Source: Rhizobium indicum (GTDB lineage Bacteria; Pseudomonadota; Alphaproteobacteria; Rhizobiales; Rhizobiaceae). Taken from it: a stretch of 64,000 nucleotides of DNA. How positions within the stretch are numbered: the first letter of the stretch is position 1; every line of letters starts with the position of its first letter. Of this stretch, positions 28,501-36,590 are shown piece after piece. The translations under genes were made by a program, and so were the position numbers. The stretch lies in the NCBI RefSeq assembly GCF_005862305.2, contig NZ_CP054021.1:3056501-3120500 (forward strand), read 5' to 3'. The notes under the pieces are model-generated. The model had not been told where the DNA came from. It saw only the letters and a list, made by a program, of their open reading frames with translations, and searched no databases.

Positions 28501-29003
28501 GCGGCGAGCGCAAAGGCGCGGCCGGCAACGGGTGCGGCAAGTTTGATATCGGGCAGCGCGATGCGGTCTATATCGACCTTGATCGGAAGGCTGAATCCGC
28601 CGGAATTTTCAGCCTTCGGCCGCGAGGGCAGGGTGCGCACCGGCTTGCGCAGCACGTTGATCGCTTCGATCTCGAAGCGTTTGGCATGGAAGGTTCCGGT
28701 CAGCAGCGCAAGCGGATTCCAGTCGATCGCGACGCCATGAATTTCCGCAAAGACGCCCCTGGTGTCGGAGATGGAGATCTCGGCGGCGCGAAGCCCGCCG
28801 GTCAAAAGGCCTTGCGGTTCGCGAACCTCGATCGTCATGTCGCGATTGGACAGCGTGGAGGCTATCTTTTCGGTGACGATGCGGGCACCAAAACTGGTGA
28901 AGCCGAAGATCGCCAGTGCTACGACCGCGAGAATCAACGTGGCGCCGACGACATAGCCGGTGAGCCGTACGACCCAGTTGACGATTTTTGTCAGCGTTTG
29001 CAT
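22581..29003 (-). CDS. tamB: Translocation and assembly module protein TamB, with tandem internal repeats
   Basis: About 2140 residues. An N-terminal membrane anchor (LTGYVVGATLILAVVALAIFG) is followed by a very long beta-rich periplasmic body and the C-terminal DUF490/TamB domain (LRGPITNATLSGKLRLDK, FSSSPELPQDEVLAQLIFG). The start is the ATG at 29003 (MQTLTKIVNWV), 67 bp after tamA; a GTG four codons upstream is possible. Between about 23862 and 26430 the protein holds eight tandem 107-residue units, which account for 856 residues; without them it would be near 1280. TamB bridges inner and outer membranes and serves outer-membrane protein or phospholipid traffic with TamA. Confidence 0.93.
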   Translation of the reverse strand: MQTLTKIVNWVVRLTGYVVGATLILAVVALAIFGFTSFGARIVTEKIASTLSNRDMTIEVREPQGLLTGGLRAAEISISDTRGVFAEIHGVAIDWNPLALLTGTFHAKRFEIEAINVLRKPVRTLPSRPKAENSGGFSLPIKVDIDRIALPDIKLAAPVAGRAFALAAEGSLSANGDGGEAVVNVSRHAVPDARLAADIAFAPAENRLRLKAQLSEPKGGLLAGFLGLPDSPAVNIDLDGQGPISDWKGKLQAALDGQQRAAIEARHQITEDGLHHLDLKGGGDLSSLLPSAFRPLFAGQTNIDLATTFDNHGKIDIQTGNIATGSVVIAASGTLDPAGNNSLNANLLGTSGPVDFRWPLAEGEARFLISGLNLALTGDAQTARLNVSGSLDTATLPQANIGNIKLTAKSDAFNLAARSGSVQLRLVAGDATFAEPNLNRAVQGPITIASPLQISPSGIGFNGTTVESANINGSLNGSYRLTDQALTGNLKLTINPAALPAAATGKFDGPISLESQVVGTIPSKFALSNLVLKSGTLEAAGNVALDGGILNADLSGRLPDIGKLIPGASGGAGYALRVGGELPAISVTANLKAPSLEMADRVLGNLNIDLSGLADPKAPQGRIAATGTIDGQPIGINGDIRSQDGKTSIPTLTADIGGNRLTGNVEFSSSLEPTGALTFDFPNIGLLAALGGQKAEGDLKGSLGVSSDSGRIALKLLATGGSIRRDTLAIVKPDIDVTVSDLKALAANGTVKAEEVSAGTNRLAGLSLGFTKQQDHTDFDLDAAYDGNPVLATGSIEAAGGTMHLNLDRFSASPRNIPIELAAPTQVAIGGGAASLNGLMLKTGTGSVTVTGSAGETLKIDADIRELPAALANGFVPNLSADGTISGTIAVTGTPAAPVADFKLDWKDATTGQTKGAGLAPLGITAGGKFADNKLDFDTTVGSSDGLSLRAAGNVTLADPKAPVLDVDADILNLPARIANGFVPDLAAEGTITGKVGASGSLANPTANFDLDWKNAATSQTKRAGLAELAVKASGKFADSKLDFDTVIGGPNSLSLKTTGNVAITGTTLGNVTIDAALANVPANIVNSFVADLAAEGAISGTVSANGSLSAPTANFDLNWKDAATSHTKRAGLAALGVTASGKFADNKLDFNAAVSGDKDLSLKAMGNVALAGTAIDSIKVDAALANVPANIANSFVADLAAAGAISGKISASGSLSAPSADFDLNWKDAATSHTKRAGLAALGVAASGKFADNKLDFNAAVSGDKDFSLKAMGNVALAGTAIDSIKVDAEIAKLPASLANAFVPDLAAGGTVSGTLSATGTPAAPKADFKLDWTDAATSHTRSAHLSGLALAASGRFADDRLDFEANLGGQDGLSLKAAGNIAISGTSVRNLDVKADLANLPAGLANGFVPGLAAEGTVSGTASASGALPKPAVDFKLDWKNAATAQTKSSGLSGLSAAASGKFANDRVDFEANLAGKDGVLAKATGGVTIAGTAIRDLSINADIPALPANIANAFVPGLGAEGTLSASAVTSGTPANPIVDFKLDWKDAATSHTKAAGLSRLALAATGKYTGDRLDFDAALNGGGGIALKAAGNLAIAGTSIRSLDVTANTNNLPAGIANGFVPGLAAEGAVSATVKATGALSAPSVDFKVDWKNAATSQTKGAGLSPFSIGASGKLAGNKLTVDTSLAGDAGMSLKGGGSVVITGNRAMDMRFTGNLPFAVLGAPLAQQGLVADGVATVNLQIGGTAAAPVINGTVSTNGAKLVDVRRNMAVNNLTATVTFNGSQAVISRLTGNLGGGGTISASGTIGIQPAGGFPADISIKLDKAVYVDGTLVVSTVNGTVGLRGPITNATLSGKLRLDKTSITVPEKLPTSLREIDIRHKNAPRAVLAQLRDDGEQKPGEKSSVITLDLEIDAPSHIFVRGRGIDAELGGLVTIRGTAAAPIVTGGFTMRRGRMTILNRRLDFSDKSRITFAGDLTPALDMEATSASGSTTLTVDVAGLATDPAITFSSSPELPQDEVLAQLIFGQSMSKLSPVQIAQLADAVSQLAGNRSTSLFEGLRNQLGVDDFDVSTDSKGQTSVSVGRYLNDRTYFELQQGGSAGAKAVINLDVGRGVKLRGGAGGNGEGEAGIVYEREY
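23862..26430 (-). repeat. Eight in-frame tandem repeats of 321 bp (107 residues) in tamB
   Basis: Each unit follows the pattern lPA.iAN.FVp.LaAeG..sG....G....P..dF.ldWkdAaTsqTk.aGL..L...asGKfad.klDF....g...lslka.Gn..i.GT. The identical block starting gatgctgtcgatcgccgtac occurs at 25146 and 25467, exactly 321 bp apart. The two units around it are almost identical in DNA, indicating a recent duplication; the others have diverged. Confidence 0.93.
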
Positions 29004-29070
29004 CGGCGCGGACACTACCCCGTTTTCATGACGGCCCACAGATCGGAAAACACGAGCGGAATCGGCAATC

Positions 29071-30999
29071 CTAGAAAGATTGGCCGATGCCGGCGTAGAT
29101 TCCGTAATCTGTGCCATCTTCGTACTTGTTCAGCGGCATGGCAAAATCAAGCCGCAGCGGGCCGAAAGGCGTTGCATATCGTATTCCGGCGCCGGCACCG
29201 GCGCGAATATCGGAAAAACCCGGAAAGGTGCTGTCCGATACGGTGCCGACATCGATGAAGGGCACGATGCCGATCGTATCGGTGATCTTGATGCGGGCCT
29301 CCAGCGAACCGGTCACATAGGAACGGCCGCCGGTGGGATCGCCATCGTCGTTATAGGGCGAGATTTCCTGATAGCTGTATCCGCGCACGGAGCCGCCGCC
29401 GCCGGCAAAGAAGCGCTGCGTGGCGGGAATGTCCCCAATGCTGTCGCCGCCGATCAGGACGCCGGCGGCAACCTTGCCGGCAAGCACCACGCCGTCTTCC
29501 TGTCCGAACGGCAAGTAGCCGGAGATCGAGCCCTCGAATGCCGCATAGGGCGTGGCGTTGAAGATCTCGTAGCCGGGCTTAGCCGAGAATGTTGCGCGAT
29601 AACCCTCCGTCGGGTTGAACTTGTCGTCGCGTGCGTCGCGGTCATATTGGATCGGCAAGGTGAAGGTCAGGTAGTCGTTCGTGCCGAAGGCGTCGTCGTC
29701 GCGCTCCCAGCTGACCTCGCCGGCTGCCGAGACGGTGTCCCGGTCGGTCAGTTCGTAGGAAAGGCCGAGCGAGGCGGTGACGAGCGTGGCGTTATAGGCA
29801 TCCGGATTTTCGGTCTTGGCGACGATGCTGGCCTTCAGCGTGGCGGCGGGAAAGAAGGCGCCGGGCTTGGTGAACAGGATGCCGGCGGAATAGTCGAGGC
29901 TGCCGACATCGGTCGTTTCGCCAAGCCGCGAGACCGCTCCCTCGATCCTCAGCGTTTCGGCTTCGCCAAAAAGGTTGCGGTGGCCCCAATAGCCCTGAAC
30001 ACCGAAGCCGTCGGTGGTGGAATATTGCGCGCCGACGCCGAAGTAGCGCCTCTTGCCCTCTGAAACTTCGATCGTCATCGGCAAGGTGCCGTCCGATGCC
30101 AGCGCATCTCCTTGGTGAATGGTGACGCTCGAAAAGACGCCGAGGGCGCGAAGCCGCTCGCCGGCTTTCTTCAACGTTTCCGGGGAATAGGCTTCGCCCT
30201 TGTTCAGCCGGGAATAACGCTGGATGAAAGCTGGCTTGACGGTCTTCTCGCCGGTGACGCCGACATCGCCGATCGGAGCGATGGGGCCGCCCTCGGCAGC
30301 AAGGACGATATCGACGGTATCGCTGTTGTGATCGGCGACCACCTTGCGTTCGGTCAACTTGGCGAAGGGCCGGCCTTCGCTCTTCAATTGTTCGACGATC
30401 TTGTCGCCGGCCCTGATGATCGCCAACGAGCCGGCTTGCGCACCCGGGGCGAGATCGTAATCGGCGGGATTATGGTTTGCGGCATCGCCGCCGAACTGGA
30501 CCTCCCTGACCTTGAAAACGGGGCCGGGAGCAATGGCGACGGTGACGGGAATCGGCCCGGACCGGTCGAATGTCGGATTGGGCGGCAGGTCGTCGATATT
30601 CTTGCCGTCGATGGTGATCGTCACCAGGCCGCCATAACGGGCCTTTTCATACAGAGTGGCGATCAGCCGCTCCCGGTCGTCGCGCGCCTTGACGACGACG
30701 CCGAGATCGCCGGAAACCGGCAGCTTCTGGTCGCTGACGAGACGGGAACTGTTTTCCAACGCTTCTTTCAGGTCCGGATCGGCGGTATCGGCTTTGAGGT
30801 CGACCTGGTAGCGCACCGGATCGGGCACCTGTTCGCCTTCGTCTTCCTCTTTGCCGAAAATGGTGATGCCGAAAAGCTTGAAGGCGTAAGCGTCGCCGAT
30901 CAGCACCGGTGAGAACGCAGCCGCCGCTGCGACCACCATCATGGTGCCTGTTCGCCGATACGCAGTACCTGTTTTCGGGCCTGTCCCTCTGATCCGCAT
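29071..30999 (-). CDS. tamA: Translocation and assembly module protein TamA (Omp85 family)
   Basis: A 642-residue outer-membrane protein. After a signal region (MMVVAAAAAFSPVLIGDAYA) come POTRA domains (about residues 50-330; PIGDVGVTGEKTVKPAFIQRYSRL). A 16-strand barrel follows, with the Omp85 motif QRFFAGGGGSVRGYSYQE and the C-terminal strand DYGIYAGIGQSF ending in Phe. It pairs with TamB in an outer-membrane assembly module. tamB follows on the same strand. Confidence 0.94.
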   Translation of the reverse strand: MRIRGTGPKTGTAYRRTGTMMVVAAAAAFSPVLIGDAYAFKLFGITIFGKEEDEGEQVPDPVRYQVDLKADTADPDLKEALENSSRLVSDQKLPVSGDLGVVVKARDDRERLIATLYEKARYGGLVTITIDGKNIDDLPPNPTFDRSGPIPVTVAIAPGPVFKVREVQFGGDAANHNPADYDLAPGAQAGSLAIIRAGDKIVEQLKSEGRPFAKLTERKVVADHNSDTVDIVLAAEGGPIAPIGDVGVTGEKTVKPAFIQRYSRLNKGEAYSPETLKKAGERLRALGVFSSVTIHQGDALASDGTLPMTIEVSEGKRRYFGVGAQYSTTDGFGVQGYWGHRNLFGEAETLRIEGAVSRLGETTDVGSLDYSAGILFTKPGAFFPAATLKASIVAKTENPDAYNATLVTASLGLSYELTDRDTVSAAGEVSWERDDDAFGTNDYLTFTLPIQYDRDARDDKFNPTEGYRATFSAKPGYEIFNATPYAAFEGSISGYLPFGQEDGVVLAGKVAAGVLIGGDSIGDIPATQRFFAGGGGSVRGYSYQEISPYNDDGDPTGGRSYVTGSLEARIKITDTIGIVPFIDVGTVSDSTFPGFSDIRAGAGAGIRYATPFGPLRLDFAMPLNKYEDGTDYGIYAGIGQSF

Positions 31000-31115
31000 C
31001 CGCCGCTTTTGGTTGTGTCTACATTGAAGCTTCGTTGCCCAGCCATGAATAGCTTAGCGGCAAAATCGCGCGAGGTGTACCATTTTAAATTGCCAACGCG
31101 CTAATTTAGCACAAA

Positions 31116-31141
31116 AAATCCCGGACCTGTGTCCGGGATTT
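31116..31141 (-). terminator. Intrinsic terminator after the glycine-zipper gene
   Basis: aaatcccggac-ctgt-gtccgggattt. On the minus strand it is followed by a run of six T. It lies between the glycine-zipper gene and tamA, so the two are separate transcription units. Confidence 0.88.
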
Positions 31142-31168
31142 CTTGAATTTGCCGATTTCAGTGCGCTC

Positions 31169-31426
31169 TCAGCGCGGGCAACTATCGATATAGCGGCGGC
31201 CGTAGCGGTCGCGATAGTAGCACTGGCCGGGCTGTTCGGCGACGCTGCCGATGAGGGCGCCGGACACGCCGCCGATAGCGGCGCCGACTGCCGCGCCACG
31301 GACGTTGCCGGTGACTACGCCGCCGATGACGGCGCCTGATGCAGCGCCGATGCCGGCGCCTTGCTGCGTCGGCGTGCAGCTTGCGATCGACAAGCCGATC
31401 AATGCGAGTATGACAACTTTCTTCAT
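31169..31426 (-). CDS. Glycine-zipper lipoprotein (YMGG-like)
   Basis: 85 residues. Signal peptide MKKVVILALIGLSIASC has a lipobox Cys at 17. The body is a glycine zipper (GAGIGAASGAVIGGVVTGN and GAAVGAAIGGVSGALIGSV), and the C-terminus YRDRYGRRYIDSCP carries two more Cys-flanked aromatic motifs common in rhizobia. The start ATG at 31426 has a GAGAGAAAAG purine tract upstream. It is probably anchored in the envelope. The function is unknown; such proteins often respond to envelope stress. Confidence 0.8.
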   Translation of the reverse strand: MKKVVILALIGLSIASCTPTQQGAGIGAASGAVIGGVVTGNVRGAAVGAAIGGVSGALIGSVAEQPGQCYYRDRYGRRYIDSCPR

Positions 31427-31748
31427 CTTTTCTCTCCGAGGTTGTTGCCCAGCGGGCAAAGGCCGTCCCTTTTATTTTTTGTCAGGCTAGACCGAAAACT
31501 ATGTCGGAAGAAAGGGTTGTCCACTGCTGTCCTGATTTTTTTCGATACAGGATGTTGTCGCCAGCTGCACGGTTTCGCGAATTTCCATTATGCTTGCCAC
31601 ATCAATTTCGTTGATCGCGGCTCGCATATTCTTTATCTGGAATCATTCAAAACTCTGCGCCTTTTGCCGCAGTTGATGTTAAAGCAAAGGGCAAGGGTTG
31701 ACGCGCGAACGTCCGGTCAGCAAGAACGGTCGCGTGATACTGGAGCAT
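31427..31748. other. Intergenic region between the glycine-zipper gene and hemA
   Basis: A divergent promoter region of about 320 bp. I see no FNR/FixK box (TTGAT-N4-ATCAA) although hemA is oxygen-controlled in some rhizobia. An upstream in-frame ATG for hemA (about 31698) has no homologous sequence after it. Confidence 0.4.
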
Positions 31749-32966
31749 ATGATGGATTTCGAAGCGTATTTTAAAAGCGAGCTGGACGGGCTTCACATCG
31801 AGGGCCGTTACCGCGTTTTTGCCGATCTCGAACGTCACCGCGGCAATTTTCCGCGCGCGACGCGCCATACGGCCGATGGCGCAAAAGAAGTTACCGTCTG
31901 GTGCTCCAACGACTATCTCGGCATGGGCCAGCATCCCAAGGTGATCGAGGCGATGAAGAACGCCATCGACCACTGTGGCGCGGGTGCGGGAGGCACCCGG
32001 AATATTTCTGGCACCAACCATCACCACGTCGTGCTCGAACGTGAGCTTGCCGATCTGCACGGCAAGGAAGCTGCCCTGATCTTCACATCAGGCTATGTTT
32101 CCAACTGGGCGGCACTCGGCACGCTCGGTGCGAAGATTCCCGGGCTCATAATCTTCTCTGACGCTATGAACCATGCCTCGATGATCGAGGGTATTCGCCA
32201 CGCCAAGTGCGACAAGGTGATCTGGAAGCACAATGACGTGGCCGATCTCGAGGCCAAGCTCGCTGCCGCCGATCCGAGGGCGCCGAAGCTGATCGCCTTC
32301 GAGAGCGTCTATTCGATGGATGGCGATATCGCCCCGATCAAGGAGATCTGCGATCTCGCCGACAAATATGGCGCGATGACCTATCTCGACGAAGTGCATG
32401 CCGTCGGCATGTACGGCCCGCGTGGCGGCGGCATTGCCGAACGCGAGGGGCTGATGGACCGGTTGACCGTCATCGAGGGCACGCTCGGCAAGGCTTTCGG
32501 GGTGATGGGCGGCTATATCGCCGCTTCGACGGCGCTTTGCGATTTCATTCGCTCGTTTGCCTCCGGCTTCATCTTCACCACGGCGCTGCCGCCGGCACTT
32601 GCCGCCGGCGCCGTCGCCTCGATCCAGCACCTGAAGGTCAGCCAGTTCGAGCGCGCCCGCCATCAAGATCGTGTCCGCAAGCTGAGAGCGCTGCTCGACC
32701 AGCGCGGCATTCCGCATATGCCCAATCCGAGCCATATCGTGCCGGTGCTGGTCGGCGATGCGGCCAAGTGCAAGTGGATCTCCGATCTGCTGCTCGACAA
32801 TTGCGGCGTCTACGTCCAGCCGATCAACTATCCGACCGTGCCGAAGAAGACCGAGCGCCTGCGCATTACGCCGACGCCGCTGCATTCCGACGCCGATATC
32901 GCCCATCTGGTTGAGGCGCTGCATTCGCTCTGGTCGCGCTGCGCACTCGCAAGGCACGTCGCCTGA
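31749..32966 (+). CDS. hemA: 5-aminolevulinate synthase
   Basis: 405 residues, beginning [21 protein letters not shown] as in rhizobial Hem[16 protein letters not shown] and [21 protein letters not shown] are conserved. The PLP lysine is in [17 protein letters not shown]. It condenses glycine and succinyl-CoA (Shemin pathway) as the first step of haem and cobalamin synthesis, which supports an alphaproteobacterial host. GGAG lies a few bases before the paired ATG codons; either may be used. Confidence 0.97.
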   Translation: MMDFEAYFKSELDGLHIEGRYRVFADLERHRGNFPRATRHTADGAKEVTVWCSNDYLGMGQHPKVIEAMKNAIDHCGAGAGGTRNISGTNHHHVVLERELADLHGKEAALIFTSGYVSNWAALGTLGAKIPGLIIFSDAMNHASMIEGIRHAKCDKVIWKHNDVADLEAKLAAADPRAPKLIAFESVYSMDGDIAPIKEICDLADKYGAMTYLDEVHAVGMYGPRGGGIAEREGLMDRLTVIEGTLGKAFGVMGGYIAASTALCDFIRSFASGFIFTTALPPALAAGAVASIQHLKVSQFERARHQDRVRKLRALLDQRGIPHMPNPSHIVPVLVGDAAKCKWISDLLLDNCGVYVQPINYPTVPKKTERLRITPTPLHSDADIAHLVEALHSLWSRCALARHVA

Positions 32967-33282
32967 TTTTTCGATGATCGCTCGGTTCGAACCGTAATTC
33001 AGGGCCTCCACCGGAGGCTCTGACAGCGATCGGTCTTGCTCCCGCAAAGACGCTGGAACAAACCTCCCTTGCCCGTCCAAGATCGTCCGCTCTGCGCTTG
33101 GTCTTAACACCGATGACACATCGCAATCGGCCTGACCGATGCGCATCGATCTTTCCCTGTGCTTGCCTCTTGCCGCAACTGTGTTGCCGATCCGAGCTTT
33201 GGTGTGGCGTGAGAAAACCTTTTCTCACTTGACATAAGGATTGGTAAAAGCTTTTCTCAGATCACTTCAGAAGGAGGACGTT
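32967..33282. other. Intergenic region between hemA and the LacI regulator
   Basis: The first two thirds show nothing I recognise. The last third holds two LacI-type operator sequences and a -35 box (listed separately). Confidence 0.4.
33209..33255 (+). promoter_or_regulatory. LacI-type operators and promoter for the sugar operon
   Basis: A perfect dyad, GTGAGAAAACCTTTTCTCAC (33209-33228), is followed directly by TTGACA (33229-33234). A second related site, GGTAAAAGCTTTTCTC with core AAAAGCTTTT at 33246-33255, lies where the -10 would be. Binding at both would block the promoter. The half-site GAGAAAA is shared by both. Confidence 0.75.
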
Positions 33283-34305
33283 CTGAACATATCGGGAGGA
33301 AAAAGAGGCAGGATCACCATCCACGAGGTGGCGGCTGCTGCCGCGGTGAGCATCTCGACGGCGTCGAAAGCTCTCAATGATACCGGCCGGATGGGGTCGG
33401 AAACGCGCGAGCGGGTGAAACGGATCGCCGCCGAGATCGGATACCGGCCGAATGCGCTGGCGAGAGGTCTTCTCAGCAAGCGCAGCTTCACCATCGGGCT
33501 GCTGACGAACGATACTTACGGCCGTTTCACGCTGCCTGTCATGGCGGGTATCTCGGATGCTCTCGTCGATCACGGCGTTTCGGTCTTCCTGTGCGCCATC
33601 GAAGACGATCCGGCGCTCGCCCAGATCCATGTCGATGCGATGCTGGACAAACAGGTCGACGGCATCATTGCGACGGGAAAACGCCTGGATCGGCGCCTGC
33701 CTGTCGATCTTTCGAATTTGCATGTGCCTGTCGTCTACGCATTCACGGAGGGGACGCAGAACAGTGTCACCTTCCGTTCGGACGACGAACAGGGTGCGCG
33801 GCTGGCGGTGGAATGGCTCGTGAAGATCGGACGGCGGCGGATTGCGCACATCACCGGGCCGGAGGACTTCTTCTCAGTGCGGGAACGTGCCGGCGCCTAT
33901 CACGAGGTGGCAGGTCACCGTGAGCCGGTGCTCTACGGCGTCTGGTCGGAAAGCTGGGGGCATGATGCGGTCGAACAGCTTTGGAAGAGGTCGGGAGAAA
34001 AACCGGATGCTCTCTTCTGCGGCAATGACCAGATCGCCCGCGGCGCGGTGGATGCGTTGCGCGAGCGCGGCGTCAAGGTGCCGCAGGACGTCTCGGTCAT
34101 CGGCTTCGACAATTGGGAGATTGTCGCGGCCCAGACGCGGCCGCCGCTGACGACGGTGGACATGGAACTGAAGGAGCTCGGGCGGCAAGCCGGATTGACG
34201 GTGCTCGCGCTTGCGGAAGGACGGCCTGTCGAGCCGGGAGTGAGGAAATTGCCGTGCCGGCTGATCGTCCGGCAGTCATGCGGGGGTACAGCCCCGAAGG
34301 AATGA
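33283..34305 (+). CDS. LacI-family transcriptional regulator
   Basis: About 340 residues. A LacI helix-turn-helix (ITIHEVAAAAAVSISTASKALND) and hinge are followed by a sugar-binding domain (SVIGFDNWEIVAAQTRPPLTTVDM). The start is unclear: AAGGAGG at 33271-33277 is followed, 5 nt later, by an in-frame CTG at 33283 but by no ATG, GTG or TTG. The only upstream candidate is a TTG at 33241 that lies in the promoter. It heads the sugar-transport operon, and two operator dyads precede it, so it probably represses itself and the operon until a sugar ligand binds. Confidence 0.88.
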   Translation: MNISGGKRGRITIHEVAAAAAVSISTASKALNDTGRMGSETRERVKRIAAEIGYRPNALARGLLSKRSFTIGLLTNDTYGRFTLPVMAGISDALVDHGVSVFLCAIEDDPALAQIHVDAMLDKQVDGIIATGKRLDRRLPVDLSNLHVPVVYAFTEGTQNSVTFRSDDEQGARLAVEWLVKIGRRRIAHITGPEDFFSVRERAGAYHEVAGHREPVLYGVWSESWGHDAVEQLWKRSGEKPDALFCGNDQIARGAVDALRERGVKVPQDVSVIGFDNWEIVAAQTRPPLTTVDMELKELGRQAGLTVLALAEGRPVEPGVRKLPCRLIVRQSCGGTAPKE

Positions 34306-34359
34306 GAACAAGAGAATGAGCAAAGGCGCGAGGAGATGCGCCATATCGGGAGGAGTGTC

Positions 34360-35598
34360 ATGATCAAGCGTCTATTGGCGGCGACCAGCATCGCTACCTT
34401 GTGCCTGTTTTCGGCCGCGTCAGCTGCCGAGAATGTCGAAATGTGGGTTCGTACGGGGATCGGCGACGCCTTCAAGAAGGTCGTCGAAGCCTATAATTCC
34501 GGTCACGAGAACAAGGTCGTGATGACCGAGGTGCCGTTCTCCGAACTCGTGCAGAAATATGCGACGGCGATCGCCGGCGGACAGGCGCCGGACGCCCTGT
34601 CGATGGATCTGATCTATAATCCGGCCTTTGCTGCGGCCGGCCAGCTGGAAGACCTGACGGACTGGGCAAAATCCCTGCCCTATTTCAACTCGCTTTCGCC
34701 ATCGCATGTTCGCCTCGGCACCTATCAGGACCGGATTTACGGCCTGCCGCTTTCGGTCGAGACCTCCGTCTTTGCCTGGAACAAGGATCTCTACAAGAAG
34801 GCAGGTCTCGACCCGGAAATGGCACCTGTGAATTGGGACGAAATCACCGCCAATGCCGAGAAGATCCGGGCGCTGGGTGACGATACCTACGGCTTCTATT
34901 TCTCCGGCGGCGGCTGCGGCGGCTGCATGATCTTCACCTTCACGCCGTTGGTCTGGGGTGCGGGCGCCGATATCCTGTCGGCCGACAGCAAGACGGCGAC
35001 GCTCGATACGCCGCAGATGCGCAAGGCCGTCGATATCTACCGCAACATGATCAAGAAGGACCTCGTGCCGGCAGGAGCCGCCAGCGACAACGGCGCCAAC
35101 TTCCTGACCTTCACCAACGGCAAGATCGGCCAGCAGAGCCTTGGCGCCTTTGCCATCGGCACGCTGGTGACCGAGCATCCCGATATCAACTTCGGCGTAA
35201 CGCTCATTCCTGGCGTCGACGGGAAGCCTTCGTCCTTTGCCGGCGGCGACAACTTCGTCATCACCAAGGGCACGAAGAAGATCGACGCGGTGAAGGAGTT
35301 CATCGAATATGTATATTCGATGGACGGCCAGAAGATCATGGCGAAGTATGGCAGCCTGCCGACGCGCGGCGATATCGCCGACAAGGTGCTTGAGGGCCTC
35401 GATCCGCGCATGCAGGTCGGCCTGAAGGCGATCGGTGTGGCCAAGACCCCCTATACGCTGCAGTTCAACGATCTGATCAACAGCGCCAACGGGCCATGGG
35501 CAAGCTTCACCAACGCCGCGATCTTCGGCGAAGACGTCGACGGCGCGTTTTCGAGTGCGCAATCGGAAATGCAATCGATCATCGATAGCGGCCAGTAA
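34360..35598 (+). CDS. Sugar ABC transporter substrate-binding protein (CUT1)
   Basis: 412 residues. Signal peptide MIKRLLAATSIATLCLFSAASA is followed by an extracellular solute-binding family 1 fold (EMWVRTGIGDAFKKVVEAYN, PDALSMDLIYNPAFAAAGQLEDLTDW). The start ATG at 34360 follows GGGAGGAG. It delivers oligosaccharides or glycosides in the periplasm to the two permeases that follow. The neighbouring GH127 enzyme points to arabinofuranosides as ligand, which is inference. Confidence 0.92.
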   Translation: MIKRLLAATSIATLCLFSAASAAENVEMWVRTGIGDAFKKVVEAYNSGHENKVVMTEVPFSELVQKYATAIAGGQAPDALSMDLIYNPAFAAAGQLEDLTDWAKSLPYFNSLSPSHVRLGTYQDRIYGLPLSVETSVFAWNKDLYKKAGLDPEMAPVNWDEITANAEKIRALGDDTYGFYFSGGGCGGCMIFTFTPLVWGAGADILSADSKTATLDTPQMRKAVDIYRNMIKKDLVPAGAASDNGANFLTFTNGKIGQQSLGAFAIGTLVTEHPDINFGVTLIPGVDGKPSSFAGGDNFVITKGTKKIDAVKEFIEYVYSMDGQKIMAKYGSLPTRGDIADKVLEGLDPRMQVGLKAIGVAKTPYTLQFNDLINSANGPWASFTNAAIFGEDVDGAFSSAQSEMQSIIDSGQ

Positions 35599-35604
35599 AC
35601 TCTC

Positions 35605-35622
35605 CCCCGGCCGCGGCCGGGG
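35605..35622 (+). terminator. Intercistronic GC hairpin between binding protein and permease genes
   Basis: CCCCGGCC-gc-GGCCGGGG, directly after the binding-protein stop codon, without a T-tract. Such hairpins commonly stabilise the upstream message or attenuate, so the binding protein is made in excess over the permeases. Confidence 0.6.
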
Positions 35623-35672
35623 AGCGGTGGCAGCTTCCCGGCCAATCCCACTCGACAGATGCGGAGCGTTTG

Positions 35673-36590
35673 ATGACCGGTTCCGGTTCAGAGATTCTAT
35701 TGCCTCGACGCAGGCGACGGCGCCGATCGAACTGGCGCGGCCTCGTCTACATCGCACCGGCCATGGCGCTGGTCATCGTCTTCTTTATCATGCCGGTTCT
35801 CTTCACCGGATGGATGAGCCTGCACAACTGGCCGCTGATGGGGGCGTCCCGCTGGATCGGCTTCAACAATTATTTCCGCATGGCCAACGATACCCGTTTT
35901 ATGACGGCACTGAATTTCACGGCCTATTATACCGTGATCGTCACCATCGCGATCTTCGCGATCGCGTTTCCGCTGGCAATCTTCGTCGAGAAGGAACGGC
36001 AGTTCGTCGGCGCCTACCGGACGATCATCTTCCTGCCCGTCGTGGTCGGTCTTGCGACAGCCTCGCTGCTGTGGGTCTGGCTCGCCAATGTCGATAGCGG
36101 CTTCATCGGCCCGGCCTTGAAGGCGCTCGGCCTCGTCGAAAAGAGCCCCAATCTTCTTGCGACCTTCGACACCGCCTTTCTGACGATCGTGGTGATGGTC
36201 GTCTGGAAGATCGCCGGCTTCACCATGATCATTCTTTTGACCGGGCTTCAGGCCATTCCGTCCGAGCTGACGGAGGCTGCCCGCATCGACGGCGCCGGCC
36301 GCTGGCAGCGTTTCCGGCATCTGACGCTGCCGCTGATGCGCAAGACGATCGCACTGGCGCTGATCGTCTCCGTCACCGGTTCGATCCTCGCTTTCGATCA
36401 GTTCTACATCATGACGTCAGGCGGACCGCAGAACAAGATGATCTCGGTGGTCTACTACATCTTCAATCAGTCGTTCGTGTCGTTCAATCTTGGTTATGGC
36501 GCAGCGCTGTCGATCGTGCTTCTCGCCATCCTAATGGCGATCAGCATCGTGCAGCTCTGGCTGCTTCGCGTCGGGGAGGAGCGTCCATGA
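35673..36590 (+). CDS. Sugar ABC transporter permease 1 (MalF type)
   Basis: A 305-residue inner-membrane protein with six helices after an Arg-rich cytoplasmic start (LPRRRRRRRSNWRG). The EAA loop is ELTEAARIDGAGRWQRFRHLTLPLM. The ATG at 35673 is preferred to the TTG one codon upstream. It overlaps the next permease by 4 nt. It forms a heterodimeric channel with permease 2. Confidence 0.92.
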   Translation: MTGSGSEILLPRRRRRRRSNWRGLVYIAPAMALVIVFFIMPVLFTGWMSLHNWPLMGASRWIGFNNYFRMANDTRFMTALNFTAYYTVIVTIAIFAIAFPLAIFVEKERQFVGAYRTIIFLPVVVGLATASLLWVWLANVDSGFIGPALKALGLVEKSPNLLATFDTAFLTIVVMVVWKIAGFTMIILLTGLQAIPSELTEAARIDGAGRWQRFRHLTLPLMRKTIALALIVSVTGSILAFDQFYIMTSGGPQNKMISVVYYIFNQSFVSFNLGYGAALSIVLLAILMAISIVQLWLLRVGEERP

